Assembly: GCF_900141865.1 (NCBI RefSeq) | Contig: NZ_FQYW01000020.1 | Location: 1 to 57,994, forward strand | Direction: 5' to 3' | From: Anaerovibrio lipolyticus DSM 3074 | GTDB taxonomy: Bacteria > Bacillota > Negativicutes > Selenomonadales > Selenomonadaceae | DNA length: 57,994 nt | In this document: one piece after another, positions 16,658 to 25,677 of the stretch | Numbering within the stretch: the first letter of the stretch is position 1 | Layout of the letters: every line of letters begins with the position of its first letter | The notes under the pieces: model-generated | The model's database searches: none | What the model saw: only the letters and a program-made list of their open reading frames with translations | Told to the model about the DNA's origin: nothing | Translations under genes and position numbers: made by a program

Positions 16658-17956
16658 ATGTGGAAAAAAGTGTTAATCGGGCAGGAAATATATAATCTCT
16701 GCAGTAAAATGTTCCCATATTGCCGTAGTATAACTGGCGATGGAGTAAGACAAACATTACAGTCGTTGAGGGAAATAGTACCAGAAATAACAGTGCATGA
16801 AATACCAAGCGGTACAAACGCTTTTGATTGGACGGTACCCAAAGAGTGGCGTATCCGCGATGCTTGGATAAAAAACTCCTCAGGTGAGAAGATACTTGAT
16901 TATAACAAGCATAATCTTCATGTGGTGGGCTATTCAACACCTGTAGATAAAACAGTGGATTTGGCAGAGTTGAAGCAGTATATATATACTCAGCCAGATC
17001 AGCCAGATGCTATTCCTTATGTAACCTCCTATTATAAGGGGCGGTTTGGCTTTTGTATGACCCAGGAGCAGTACGATGCTTTGCCAGAGGATACTTACCA
17101 CATTTTCATTGATAGTAAGCTCTTTGATGGCAGTTTGACTTACGGTGAATTAATTATTCCTGGTGAGTCTAATAAGGAAGTGCTCATCTCAACCTATATG
17201 TGTCATCCATCCATGGCGAACAATGAATTATCTGGTCCGGCAGTATCAGTTTATCTTGCTAAATGGTTGCTCTCTTTGACGAATCGACATTATACCTATC
17301 GCTTTGTATATGTTCCTGAGACTATTGGTTCGTTGACGTATATGAGCCAAGGCGATAACCTTGAAAAGATGAAAGCAAATGTTATAGCCGGATGGAACCT
17401 TTCCTGTGTTGGGGATGACCGCACTTATTCTTATGTTCGGACGCGATATGGCAATACTTTGACTGATATAATTACAAAAAATGTTTTGCAGTTTATTTAT
17501 CCTAAATATAAGGAGTATTCCTTCTTGAAAAGAGGCAGTGACGAGAGGCAGTACAATGCTCCGGGGATTGACTTGCCTGTTTGTGGTTTTTGTCGCTCAA
17601 AATTTGGTGAGTATCCTGAATATCATACGTCCAAGGATGATATGGGACTGATTTCACCAGCAGGTCTTCAAGGTGCATATGATGTGATGCAACAGTGTAT
17701 TTTAGTGTTAGAAAGTAATAAAAAATATCAGATACAATGCTTGGGAGAACCACAATTGGGCAAACGGGGATTATATCCAACCATTAGTCAGAAAGGATCT
17801 TATGATGAAGTGACTGCAATGCTTGATTTTATTGCGTATGCCGATGGGAAAAATGATTTGATTGAGATAAGCAATATTATTGGGGTACCAGTCAATGAAA
17901 TTATACCTATTGCTGAAAAATTAATAGCGGCCAATTTGTTAAAGGTGGTGGAATAA
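16658..17956 (+). CDS. DUF4910 aminopeptidase-like protein (Cj1295-type)
   Basis: This 432-residue protein has the DUF4910/DUF2172 layout: FPYCRSITGDGVRQTL, IPSGTNAFDWTVPKEWRIRDAW, STYMCHPSMANNELSGP and GSDERQYNAPGIDLPVCGFCRS. The fold resembles M28 zinc aminopeptidases, with potential metal ligands in TYMCHPSMANNE and SDERQY. As I recall, the Campylobacter jejuni relative Cj1295 is required for an acylated pseudaminic acid variant on flagellin, so a role in acyl modification of a nonulosonate is inferred. No convincing ribosome binding site precedes ATG 16658; a GTG at 16670 is an alternative start. Confidence 0.82.
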   Translation: MWKKVLIGQEIYNLCSKMFPYCRSITGDGVRQTLQSLREIVPEITVHEIPSGTNAFDWTVPKEWRIRDAWIKNSSGEKILDYNKHNLHVVGYSTPVDKTVDLAELKQYIYTQPDQPDAIPYVTSYYKGRFGFCMTQEQYDALPEDTYHIFIDSKLFDGSLTYGELIIPGESNKEVLISTYMCHPSMANNELSGPAVSVYLAKWLLSLTNRHYTYRFVYVPETIGSLTYMSQGDNLEKMKANVIAGWNLSCVGDDRTYSYVRTRYGNTLTDIITKNVLQFIYPKYKEYSFLKRGSDERQYNAPGIDLPVCGFCRSKFGEYPEYHTSKDDMGLISPAGLQGAYDVMQQCILVLESNKKYQIQCLGEPQLGKRGLYPTISQKGSYDEVTAMLDFIAYADGKNDLIEISNIIGVPVNEIIPIAEKLIAANLLKVVE

Positions 17957-17957
17957 A

Positions 17958-18815
17958 ATGTTAGATGCACACGTAGAGTTTAGGGCGCTAGAATCTATAC
18001 TGAAGAAATTTGGAGTAAAACACGGAGATGTTTTATATGTTGCTTCAGATATTACCATGTTAATGTACAAGGTTCGTAATACCTATAATATTGAATCAAT
18101 AGAAGAATATGATGAGTATCTAAATGCTTTAGTTGACAAATTACAAGAGATTATTGGTAATGACGGAACCTTGCTTTTTCCCGTATTTACATGGGGATTT
18201 TGCCGTGGTGAAGGGTTTTCAATAAAAGAAAGCGCATGTGAAGTAGGGGCTTTAAATAACTGGATTTTGAAAAACAGAAGAGATTTTCAGAGAACACAAC
18301 ATCCGATGTACTCTTTTATGGTTTGGGGAAAAGATGCTAGATTATTGGCTGGCATGCAAAATATAGATGGATGGGGGGATGATTCACCGTTTGCCTATCT
18401 CAGAGAAAACAATGCTACAACATTGACTTTTGATATACTTTTGGGTAAATGCTTTACTTTTAAGCATTATGTGGAACGATGTCTGAAAGTGCCATGGCGA
18501 TATACGAAGGAATTTGCAGGTAATTATACGGATGCTGATGGGCATACTACTGAAAAGATATATTCGATGTATGTACGAGATTTAGATATTGTATTTGATC
18601 CAGTCAGTGATATAAAAGAATTTGCTGGCAAGGATATTTTTAAACATGCTAAGTGGTTTGATATTGATTTGTGGTTTATGAATTGTTCGGAAGCATTCTC
18701 TGTTTATATCGATGATATAAAAAATAATGATGCTAGAGGTTGTTACAAATTTAAAAACTATCATCCTGATTGGACGAGTGGTCAGACACACCCTGATGTA
18801 AAAATTTCAATATGA
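17958..18815 (+). CDS. AAC(3)-family N-acyltransferase-like protein
   Basis: This 285-residue protein belongs to the aminoglycoside 3-N-acetyltransferase fold: GVKHGDVLYVASD, DGTLLFPVFTWGFC, RTQHPMYSFMVWG and DSPFAYLRE are the usual blocks. In glycan loci these proteins act on aminosugars rather than antibiotics. It starts 1 base after the DUF4910 stop and is followed by a discrete acyl carrier protein, so the donor may be acyl-ACP. The pair resembles Cj1297/Cj1299 in the C. jejuni flagellin glycosylation locus, from memory. A resistance function should not be assumed. Confidence 0.8.
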   Translation: MLDAHVEFRALESILKKFGVKHGDVLYVASDITMLMYKVRNTYNIESIEEYDEYLNALVDKLQEIIGNDGTLLFPVFTWGFCRGEGFSIKESACEVGALNNWILKNRRDFQRTQHPMYSFMVWGKDARLLAGMQNIDGWGDDSPFAYLRENNATTLTFDILLGKCFTFKHYVERCLKVPWRYTKEFAGNYTDADGHTTEKIYSMYVRDLDIVFDPVSDIKEFAGKDIFKHAKWFDIDLWFMNCSEAFSVYIDDIKNNDARGCYKFKNYHPDWTSGQTHPDVKISI

Positions 18816-18875
18816 ATATAATGGGTGTTTGTGTGGAGAGTATTTTTATAATTACGATATGAAAGAGGTTATACC

Positions 18876-19121
18876 ATGAATAATATTATTAAATATAATA
18901 AAATTTTTGCTAATGTATTAGGAATTAGGATAAGTGACACCACAGATTTAGACAGTTTAATAAGAAATGAAATAAGTGCGTGGGATTCATTGGGGCATAT
19001 AAGTCTGGTAACATCACTGGAAAAAGAGTTTTCAATACGCCTTGAGCCTAATGATATAAAGAATTTTACATCATATCAGGATGGAATAGAAATATTGCAT
19101 AAGCATGATATAGAACTGTAA
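18876..19121 (+). CDS. Dedicated acyl carrier protein
   Basis: The 81-residue helical protein has the phosphopantetheine site in WDSLGHISLV (serine near residue 47) and the usual acidic surface. A GAAAGAGG site lies upstream. It is not in a fatty-acid operon but behind an AAC(3)-like acyltransferase. It therefore probably carries an acyl or hydroxyacyl group destined for a sugar amine. No ketosynthase or adenylating enzyme is nearby, so loading must occur in trans, or those genes were lost downstream where IS3 now lies. Confidence 0.87.
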   Translation: MNNIIKYNKIFANVLGIRISDTTDLDSLIRNEISAWDSLGHISLVTSLEKEFSIRLEPNDIKNFTSYQDGIEILHKHDIEL

Positions 19122-19325
19122 ACGTATTAATATAGAATCAATTGTGATAATGTTTAATTATAATGGTCGACATTTATAGTTGACGGGATGTTATCAAGAT
19201 GATAAAACTTGTGTTTAAATAACTAAGATATTATTTGGTTTATAATGGTCCCAAGAATTTAGACCAGTACTTTATTTTTTAAGCGTGCATGATATAGTAA
19301 TTAGTAACGAATGGAGGTTACTATC

Positions 19326-19664
19326 ATGCCGAAAAGGAAATACACTGCTGAATTCAAGAGCAGAATTATCATCGCTATTTTGCAAGGCGATAAAGAATTT
19401 AATGTCATATGTTCTGAAAACAATTTAAATCCCAATATGGTTCGTAAGTGGAAGCAGGACTTCTTACAGAACGCCCATCTTGTATTTGATGCAGCACCTG
19501 AGCAAAAGATAGCTCAGAGGAAGGAGTCTGACCTGAAGAAGAACAACGATCAAATGCTAAAAACCATTGGCCAACTGACCCTGGAACGTGATTTTCTTCA
19601 GGACTGCTTTCGCCAAGTTGGAGAACAAATCCCAGAAATCCCGGAGTTTAATTCAAAAGGATAA
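19326..19664 (+). CDS. IS3 transposase OrfA
   Basis: This is a 112-residue helix-turn-helix protein (MPKRKYTAEFKSRIIIAIL, then NLNPNMVRKWKQDF), followed by a leucine-zipper-like coiled coil (LKKNNDQMLKTIGQLTLERD). GGAGGT lies 9 bases before ATG 19326. It binds the element ends and is partly fused to OrfB by frameshifting in most IS3 elements. Confidence 0.92.
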   Translation: MPKRKYTAEFKSRIIIAILQGDKEFNVICSENNLNPNMVRKWKQDFLQNAHLVFDAAPEQKIAQRKESDLKKNNDQMLKTIGQLTLERDFLQDCFRQVGEQIPEIPEFNSKG

Positions 19665-20475
19665 AGGCATTTCTATCCGCAGGCAATGTGAACTTCTGGG
19701 CATTAACCGTTCAAGCCTGTATTATGTCCCATCTGAGCCAGATCCATCGGCCAATGCTCTGGATGAGGCTATAATGGCCCGTATTGATTACTGGCATACA
19801 GCATTGCCATATTTAGGCTCCAGAAAGCTTGTCATTAAGCTAAATGAAGATGGTTATCCTGTCAAGCGAAAGATTGTAAGACGCTTAATGCAAAAGATGG
19901 GTATATATGCCATTTATCCCAAGCCTAATCTGTCGGCACGTAACTTTAAAGAAGCTATCATCCCATATCTGCTCAGAAATTACAATGTGGCATTTCCAAA
20001 TCAGGTATGGTCTATTGATATAACCTACATCCCAAGGCCTCACGGGCATATGTATCTGACCGCCATAATAGACTGGTACAGTCGCAGGATTGTAGGCCAC
20101 TATCTATCCGACAGCCTTGATACAGAGTCTGTCATATACGCAGTAAGGGAAGCTGTTAAGGAGTGTGGTATCCCAGCAATTATTAATTCAGATCAAGGTA
20201 GCCAGTTTACAAGTGATACCTATAAGCAATTACTAAAAGACCTTGGCATTCGTCAAAGTATGGACGGCAAGAGCCGTTGGGCTGATAACATCATGATAGA
20301 AAGATGGTTCCGTAGTCTAAAGACTGAACAGATTTATCCCAATGAGTATGATTCGCCCAGGGAATTACGTAAGCTGGTTAATGACTATGTGGACACATAT
20401 AACAGCCTTCGTCCGCATGAAGCACTGGACTACAATGTACCAGATGAGGTCTTTTATGGCTGTTTTGCAGCTTAG
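19588..20475 (+). CDS. IS3 transposase OrfB (DDE integrase core)
   Basis: The rve/integrase-type core shows VWSIDITYIPRP (Asp), INSDQGSQFTSD (Asp) and IERWFRSLKTEQIYPNEY (Glu). The N-terminal region has KGISIRRQCELLGINRSSLYY, the usual HTH_21 start. The frame overlaps OrfA in another register; expression probably needs frameshifting or reinitiation, and the GTG at 19588 is only a nominal start. No internal stop is seen, so the element may be active. Confidence 0.92.
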   Translation: MIFFRTAFAKLENKSQKSRSLIQKDKGISIRRQCELLGINRSSLYYVPSEPDPSANALDEAIMARIDYWHTALPYLGSRKLVIKLNEDGYPVKRKIVRRLMQKMGIYAIYPKPNLSARNFKEAIIPYLLRNYNVAFPNQVWSIDITYIPRPHGHMYLTAIIDWYSRRIVGHYLSDSLDTESVIYAVREAVKECGIPAIINSDQGSQFTSDTYKQLLKDLGIRQSMDGKSRWADNIMIERWFRSLKTEQIYPNEYDSPRELRKLVNDYVDTYNSLRPHEALDYNVPDEVFYGCFAA

Positions 20476-20569
20476 TATTATACTGTATTATGACACTCTT
20501 AAAATTTTAAAAAGTGGTCTTGACAGAGGGCCCATTATAGTTATTAGTAAAAAAAATTGGAGATCACAT

Positions 20570-22189
20570 ATGAATGTTTTAGTAGAATTTGGCACTGGTG
20601 CCGAAGATTTTGACGATGAAGTTTATACAGAGCTATTAGATTTATTACATGTACAAACTTGTGTTTTGAATTATCACAATGAGGATTTATTGTCTTCTAG
20701 TAAAATAAATAAGCATGTAACACAGGCGTTTTGTGCATTGCCATTCTTTTATGGCGATTATAGCGACGCCATTGCTGAAATTGGAGAGGGGGAACCCGTG
20801 GACGACAAACTTTTGCACCAGCTTTCCCCTTATGAGAATGAGATTATAGCATTGTTGCTGAGATGGTCTTCTAGTGGATATACCGATATATGGCATGAAT
20901 ATTATAATCACATCAGATTTTGGAATCATGTGTTAGATAAGTACAAAATAGATGTCTATTTTACTACAGAAGTTGTGCATCAGGGATATAATTTTATTTT
21001 GTATTTATTATGTAAGATTAAAGGGATAAAATATTTTAGTACACAAAGGGCAGGATTTCCGGATCGTTTACATATTGTTGTTGATGTTCATGATCAGTTA
21101 CCATTTTTTAAGAATGAATTTATCAGTAACTTTGATGCTTATAAAAATACAAATATAGATAAGATAGATTTAAGACCTGACATTCTGGAAGTGTATGAGT
21201 TTTATACAGGGAATAAAAATAGAACTCCAAGTTATATGAAAAATAGGAAGGCGCCTAAAAGAAGAACGTGGGCGATCTGGTTATATGATAACGTCTTCGT
21301 GGCTAAATGGTTATTTGATGTATATGTGAATAATAATTTCTTCGGAAAAAGGATAAGAGATTTATATCGTCGAGCTAAATTCTTGTTAGGAATGGGAATT
21401 AGGTTTTTCTCTTTTGATAGTAAGACTAATGAATTATTTATAAAATCTGTTGTAACTAGCTCCATTTTTAGGGAAGTTGCTACTTACTTCTCATATTATC
21501 AATCTAAGGCTATAAGTGCAGATTATTCTTTAAATTACATTTATGTTCCTTTGCATTACCAGCCAGAGGCTACCTCAAATCCTTTAGGTGGAAGATTTGT
21601 TGATCAGGTCATGATGATAAAAACGATGTCCTATTATTTACCAGAGGGATGGTTGATTTATATAAAGGAGCATCCCAATTTCAATAATAATTTGGGCCTT
21701 CATAATCCTCATCGTGCTTCGTGGCGGACAAAAACATTTTACGACGAATTGGATAGTTTGACAAATGTCAGATTTATTGACTTGAATGAAGATACATATA
21801 AATTGATTGATAATAGCAAGGCTGTAGCGGTAATTACAGGAACTGCCGGGATGGAAGCAATAACGGTCCATAAGCCATGTCTTATGTTTGGTTATAGTTA
21901 TTTGCAATATGCTCCAAATGTATTTACAATCAGGAATAATGATGATTGTAAAATGGCTATGAATCAGCTGGAAAAAGGTATTGATAATAAAGATATTGAT
22001 AAGAAAATCAAGGTGTATTTTAAAACTTTAGAGAATTATTTTTTCGAAGGCAGAATTGTTTGGTGGGATGTAATGCATCGTCCTAACATTTCACAGTTTA
22101 GAGAAAAAAGTAAACGAAATATAGTTAATGCGTACATCAAAGAGATAAAACGAGTTTTGGGTGACGAGGTTATTAAAAAAACAACATAG
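20570..22189 (+). CDS. Capsule/surface-polysaccharide transferase-like protein
   Basis: This 539-residue protein is probably a GT-B-type transferase of the capsule-synthesis group. The C-terminal half has VPLHYQPEATSNPLG, WLIYIKEHPNF, VRFIDLNEDTYKLID and VITGTAGMEAITVHKPCLMFG, the pattern of KpsC/KpsS-like and related proteins. The N-terminal half (EFGTGAEDF to YFSTQRAGFPDRL) is not recognised. ATG 20570 has TTGGAGA upstream; longer in-frame starts lie inside the IS3 element and are excluded. IS3 inserted only 35 bases upstream, so the native promoter may be lost or replaced. It is markedly AT-rich. Confidence 0.65.
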   Translation: MNVLVEFGTGAEDFDDEVYTELLDLLHVQTCVLNYHNEDLLSSSKINKHVTQAFCALPFFYGDYSDAIAEIGEGEPVDDKLLHQLSPYENEIIALLLRWSSSGYTDIWHEYYNHIRFWNHVLDKYKIDVYFTTEVVHQGYNFILYLLCKIKGIKYFSTQRAGFPDRLHIVVDVHDQLPFFKNEFISNFDAYKNTNIDKIDLRPDILEVYEFYTGNKNRTPSYMKNRKAPKRRTWAIWLYDNVFVAKWLFDVYVNNNFFGKRIRDLYRRAKFLLGMGIRFFSFDSKTNELFIKSVVTSSIFREVATYFSYYQSKAISADYSLNYIYVPLHYQPEATSNPLGGRFVDQVMMIKTMSYYLPEGWLIYIKEHPNFNNNLGLHNPHRASWRTKTFYDELDSLTNVRFIDLNEDTYKLIDNSKAVAVITGTAGMEAITVHKPCLMFGYSYLQYAPNVFTIRNNDDCKMAMNQLEKGIDNKDIDKKIKVYFKTLENYFFEGRIVWWDVMHRPNISQFREKSKRNIVNAYIKEIKRVLGDEVIKKTT

Positions 22190-22199
22190 AGGGATAACG

Positions 22200-23408
22200 A
22201 TGTTTAATTTAAATGAATTTATTAATAAATACGTCACCAAGCGGGCGCAGAGCATGTTTCTCGTTGATGTTGAAGCAAACAAGGTGCAGTTAAGTAAGAA
22301 GATTGCTGGAAAAACTGTTTTGGTCATTGGTGGGGCAGGCTCTATTGGCTCGTCATTTATTAAGGCTATTTTACCGTTTAAGCCAGCAACTCTAGTTGTG
22401 GTAGACACAAATGAAAATGGCTTGGCGGAGCTGACCCGTGACCTGCGTTCCACCAAGGGGATGTATGTGCCAGGTGACTACGTTACATATCCCATGGATT
22501 TTGCTTCAGTTATTTTTGAAAAAATGTTCAGGAGCCGTGGGGGATTTGATATTGTAGCCAATTTTTCCGCACATAAGCATGTCCGCTCGGAAAAAGATAT
22601 ATATTCCGTGGAGGCTCTTTTGCAGAATAATGTTTTGCAGGCAAAAAAGCTTCTGGATTTATTGGCAGAAATTCCTCCAGAGGAATATTTCTGTGTGTCT
22701 ACTGATAAGGCTGCCAATCCCGTAAATATCATGGGAGCAAGCAAGCGTATCATGGAAGATGTTATCTTCGCTTATTCTGATAAATTTCCTGTAAAGACCG
22801 CCAGATTTGCCAATGTGGCCTTTTCCAATGGTTCATTGCCAGCTGGCTTTATTGCCAGACTGCAAAAACTTCAGCCTATCAGTGCACCATATGATGTAAA
22901 GCGGTATTTTGTGTCACCGGAGGAAAGTGGGCAGATTTGTATGCTTTCCTGTATGCTGGGCAATAATCGGGAAATCTTCTTCCCGCGTCTGGAAGAAGCT
23001 CAGATGATGACTTTTGATAAGATTGCGACAGCCTTTTTGGAAGAAAACGGCTACGAAGTATTGGAGTGTGACAGTGATGAGAAGGCCATTGAAAAAGCCG
23101 TTGAATTAAAGAATGGCAGTTACAAATATCCAGTGCACTACTCTGGTTCCAATACTTCCGGCGAAAAGGCCTATGAGGAATTTTATACAGATACAGAGAA
23201 AGTGGATATGAATCGCCTAAAATCACTGGGGGTAGTTACAGATAAAGAAATACCAGATAAGGCAAAGATTGATGCCTTGTTTGACAAATTAACAGCTGTA
23301 TTTGATAAAGAGAATACCACCAAGGAAGAAGTAGTGTCGATTATGACTGATTATTTGCCAAATTTTGAGCATATTGAAACTGGAAAGTCGCTGGATAGCA
23401 AAATGTAA
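22200..23408 (+). CDS. NDP-HexNAc 4,6-dehydratase of the legionaminate operon (LegB role)
   Basis: This 402-residue SDR has VIGGAGSIGSSF (nucleotide binding) and STDKAANPVNIMGASK, where Met replaces the usual catalytic Tyr as in the CapD/WbpM group. It lacks the membrane domain. It begins the legC-ptmE-legH-legI-legG series, so it should supply the 4-keto-6-deoxy sugar for LegC. Because PtmE makes a GDP-sugar, the substrate may be GDP-GlcNAc rather than UDP-GlcNAc. The C. jejuni LegB is a different, Tyr-type SDR, so this is a functional substitution. ATG 22200 follows AGAGGGATAACG. Confidence 0.8.
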   Translation: MFNLNEFINKYVTKRAQSMFLVDVEANKVQLSKKIAGKTVLVIGGAGSIGSSFIKAILPFKPATLVVVDTNENGLAELTRDLRSTKGMYVPGDYVTYPMDFASVIFEKMFRSRGGFDIVANFSAHKHVRSEKDIYSVEALLQNNVLQAKKLLDLLAEIPPEEYFCVSTDKAANPVNIMGASKRIMEDVIFAYSDKFPVKTARFANVAFSNGSLPAGFIARLQKLQPISAPYDVKRYFVSPEESGQICMLSCMLGNNREIFFPRLEEAQMMTFDKIATAFLEENGYEVLECDSDEKAIEKAVELKNGSYKYPVHYSGSNTSGEKAYEEFYTDTEKVDMNRLKSLGVVTDKEIPDKAKIDALFDKLTAVFDKENTTKEEVVSIMTDYLPNFEHIETGKSLDSKM

Positions 23409-23426
23409 TTTGTGGGAGATGTGAAT

Positions 23427-24605
23427 GTGAGCAGATTTGTACCTTTATCCATACCTAATTTCGAAGGAAATGAACGAAAATATGTGGACGATGCCATTGA
23501 TCAGGGGTGGGTTTCAACTGGTGGTGCTTATATTACCAAGCTGGAGGAAAAACTGGCTGAGTTTTTGCATACAGATAATGTAGCTGCCTGTCAGAGTGGT
23601 ACAGCTGCACTGCATCTTTCAATGGTGGAGGCTGGTGTACGGCCAGGGGATGTGGTGCTGGTTCCGCCACTTACATTTATTGCGGCTGTAAATCCAGTAA
23701 AATATCAGTTTGCTACGCCGGTATTCATCGACTGTGATGGCAGTTTTTGTATGGACCCGGTGAAATTGCAGGCATTTTGCGAAAGTGAGTGCAGCTTTGA
23801 TGGTTCTCAGCTTCGCTATAATAATCAGGCCGTTAAGGCTATAGTTGTGGTTCACGTCTTTGGCAACATGGCCGATATGGCTGCCATTATGGATATTGCC
23901 AAGAAGTATAATCTTAAAGTAATTGAGGATGCTACTGAGGCATTGGGCAGTAAATACATCGATGGACCACTTGCCGGCAAATATGCCGGTACCATCGGTG
24001 ATTTTGGCTGTTATTCCTTTAATGGAAATAAGATTATCACCACCGGTGGTGGTGGTGCTGTTACTGCCAACGATACAAAAGTTGTAGACCATATCAGGTA
24101 TTTGTCTACTCAGGCGAAGGATGATGTTCATTATTATATCCATAATGAAGTGGGCTATAACTACCGCATGACAAATATTCAGGCTGCCCTGGGGGTGGCT
24201 CAGATGGAAGAATTGCCAGAATTTATTTGCCGTAAGCAAGCCAATTATCAGCTTTATCGTGAGCTTTTTGAAGGCTTTGAACTGGGCAAGCTGATAGGCT
24301 TCCGCGAGGATACTTACTCCAATATGTGGTTCTATTCCTTGGAAATTGATTGTGATAAGGTTAAGGGCACCATGCGGGAAATAATTACTGCACTGGAACA
24401 GTGTGGGGTTCAGACCCGCGCTATTTGGGGGCTTATCAATGAGCAGGTTCCATATAAGGATGAAGTTACCTATAAGCTGGAAAAGGCACCGTATTATGCG
24501 GAGAGAATTCTAAATTTGCCTTCAAGTACCCAGATAACCAAGGAAGAAATAGAGTACGTTGCTGCGCAGGTAAAGAAAGTGTTAGGGGAGTTTGCTCATG
24601 GATAA
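23427..24605 (+). CDS. legC: Legionaminate-pathway aminotransferase (LegC)
   Basis: This PLP enzyme transaminates the 4-keto sugar from the preceding dehydratase. At 392 residues it matches the LegC subgroup of DegT proteins (PLSIPNFEGNERKYVDDAIDQGWVS, ACQSGTAALHL, IEDATEALGS, SFNGNKIITTGGGG with the PLP lysine in FNGNK). I chose GTG 23427, 8-9 bases after GGGAG; the frame is open to GTG 23412. It overlaps ptmE by eight bases. Confidence 0.92.
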   Translation: MSRFVPLSIPNFEGNERKYVDDAIDQGWVSTGGAYITKLEEKLAEFLHTDNVAACQSGTAALHLSMVEAGVRPGDVVLVPPLTFIAAVNPVKYQFATPVFIDCDGSFCMDPVKLQAFCESECSFDGSQLRYNNQAVKAIVVVHVFGNMADMAAIMDIAKKYNLKVIEDATEALGSKYIDGPLAGKYAGTIGDFGCYSFNGNKIITTGGGGAVTANDTKVVDHIRYLSTQAKDDVHYYIHNEVGYNYRMTNIQAALGVAQMEELPEFICRKQANYQLYRELFEGFELGKLIGFREDTYSNMWFYSLEIDCDKVKGTMREIITALEQCGVQTRAIWGLINEQVPYKDEVTYKLEKAPYYAERILNLPSSTQITKEEIEYVAAQVKKVLGEFAHG

Positions 24606-25677
24606 GGAGCGAATAAAAGATTTTATAGGTTCGTTGTCATTGACGGTAGTAGAAGCTATGGCTCAAATAGATGGGAATGCCACCGATGCTGGTCTTATAT
24701 TCATTGTTGATGATTCAAAGTCCTTAATCGGTTGTATAACTGATGGTGATATTCGACGCTGGATATTAAAAGGCGGTGAGTTAAGTGCCACTGTCGAAGC
24801 TGTAATGTTCAAAAATCCTGTAAGTCTACCGGTGCGCGAGAAAGGCAAGGCTAAATCTTTAATGGTGGAAAGAGCCATTACGGCGGTACCAATTTTGGAT
24901 GATGATAAAAAAATCATTGATATTATACTGTTCAAGGAAATAAGTAGTGTACTCCAAAAGGTTAATCAACTTAGGGGCGTTCCAGTGGTTATCATGGCTG
25001 GCGGTAAGGGTACTCGTCTCTATCCTTTCACTAAAATTTTGCCTAAGCCTCTTATCCCTATAGGCGACACACCTATTGTGGAACGAATAATCGACTGTTA
25101 TGTGGATTATGGAATCGAAGAATTTTATATGACAGTAAATTATAAAAAGGGCATGTTACGTTCCTATTTCAATGATTTAGCCCCACAATATGTTGTAAAG
25201 TTTGTTGAGGAAGATAAACCTTTAGGGACTGGTGGCAGTATCAAACTTATTGAAGAAAAGTTTGATACTCCTCTATTTGTAACCAATTGTGATGCGCTAA
25301 TTAGGGCAGATTATGCAGATGTTTACGACCATCATATTAAATGCGGCAATGATATTACCATGGTAGTTGCTTTGAAAAATATTACAGTTCCTTATGGCGT
25401 TGTTAATTCCGGGGAGAATGGTGAGTTACTGTCCATGGAGGAAAAGCCGACCCTATCATATTTTATTAACACTGGTATGTATGTTATAAATCCTGCAACC
25501 ATTGACTTAATACCAGATGACACAATGTTTCACATGACTCATTTGGTGGAGAAGGTTATGCAGCAGGGGGGCAAGGTTGGCACTTATCCAATAAGTGAGG
25601 ATTCTTTCCTTGATATGGGCGAGTTTGAAGAAATGAAGCGTATGGAGCAGAAGTTGAATATAATTTCTGAGAAATGA
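24598..25677 (+). CDS. ptmE: CBS-domain sugar nucleotidyltransferase (PtmE)
   Basis: It activates glucosamine-1-phosphate, in C. jejuni with GTP, to open the GDP-linked legionaminate route. Residues 1-120 form a CBS pair (IFIVDDSKSLIGCITDGDIRRW, and the second repeat AVPILDDDKKIIDIILFKEI). Residues 125-359 form the nucleotidyltransferase: VVIMAGGKGTRLYPFTKILPKPLIPIGDTPI, TNCDALIRADY and EEKPTLSYFINTGMY. ATG 24598 has GGGGAG upstream and overlaps the legC stop. The CBS part may sense adenosine nucleotides. Confidence 0.9.
   Translation: MDKERIKDFIGSLSLTVVEAMAQIDGNATDAGLIFIVDDSKSLIGCITDGDIRRWILKGGELSATVEAVMFKNPVSLPVREKGKAKSLMVERAITAVPILDDDKKIIDIILFKEISSVLQKVNQLRGVPVVIMAGGKGTRLYPFTKILPKPLIPIGDTPIVERIIDCYVDYGIEEFYMTVNYKKGMLRSYFNDLAPQYVVKFVEEDKPLGTGGSIKLIEEKFDTPLFVTNCDALIRADYADVYDHHIKCGNDITMVVALKNITVPYGVVNSGENGELLSMEEKPTLSYFINTGMYVINPATIDLIPDDTMFHMTHLVEKVMQQGGKVGTYPISEDSFLDMGEFEEMKRMEQKLNIISEK

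Larger units (their letters stand above)
19245..20535 (+). mobile_element. IS3-family insertion sequence
   Basis: The imperfect inverted repeat ATGGTCCC (from 19245) and GGGCCCAT (to 20535) bounds two overlapping reading frames typical of IS3. TATA flanks both sides (19241-19244 and 20536-20539) and could be a 4-bp target duplication or an extension of the repeats. It sits between the acyl carrier protein gene and a transferase gene, both apparently whole. Confidence 0.85.

Noticed and set aside
17958-18815. Aminoglycoside resistance gene
   Set aside because: The AAC(3) fold is shared with sugar-modifying enzymes, and the gene is locked between DUF4910 and ACP genes in a glycan cassette.
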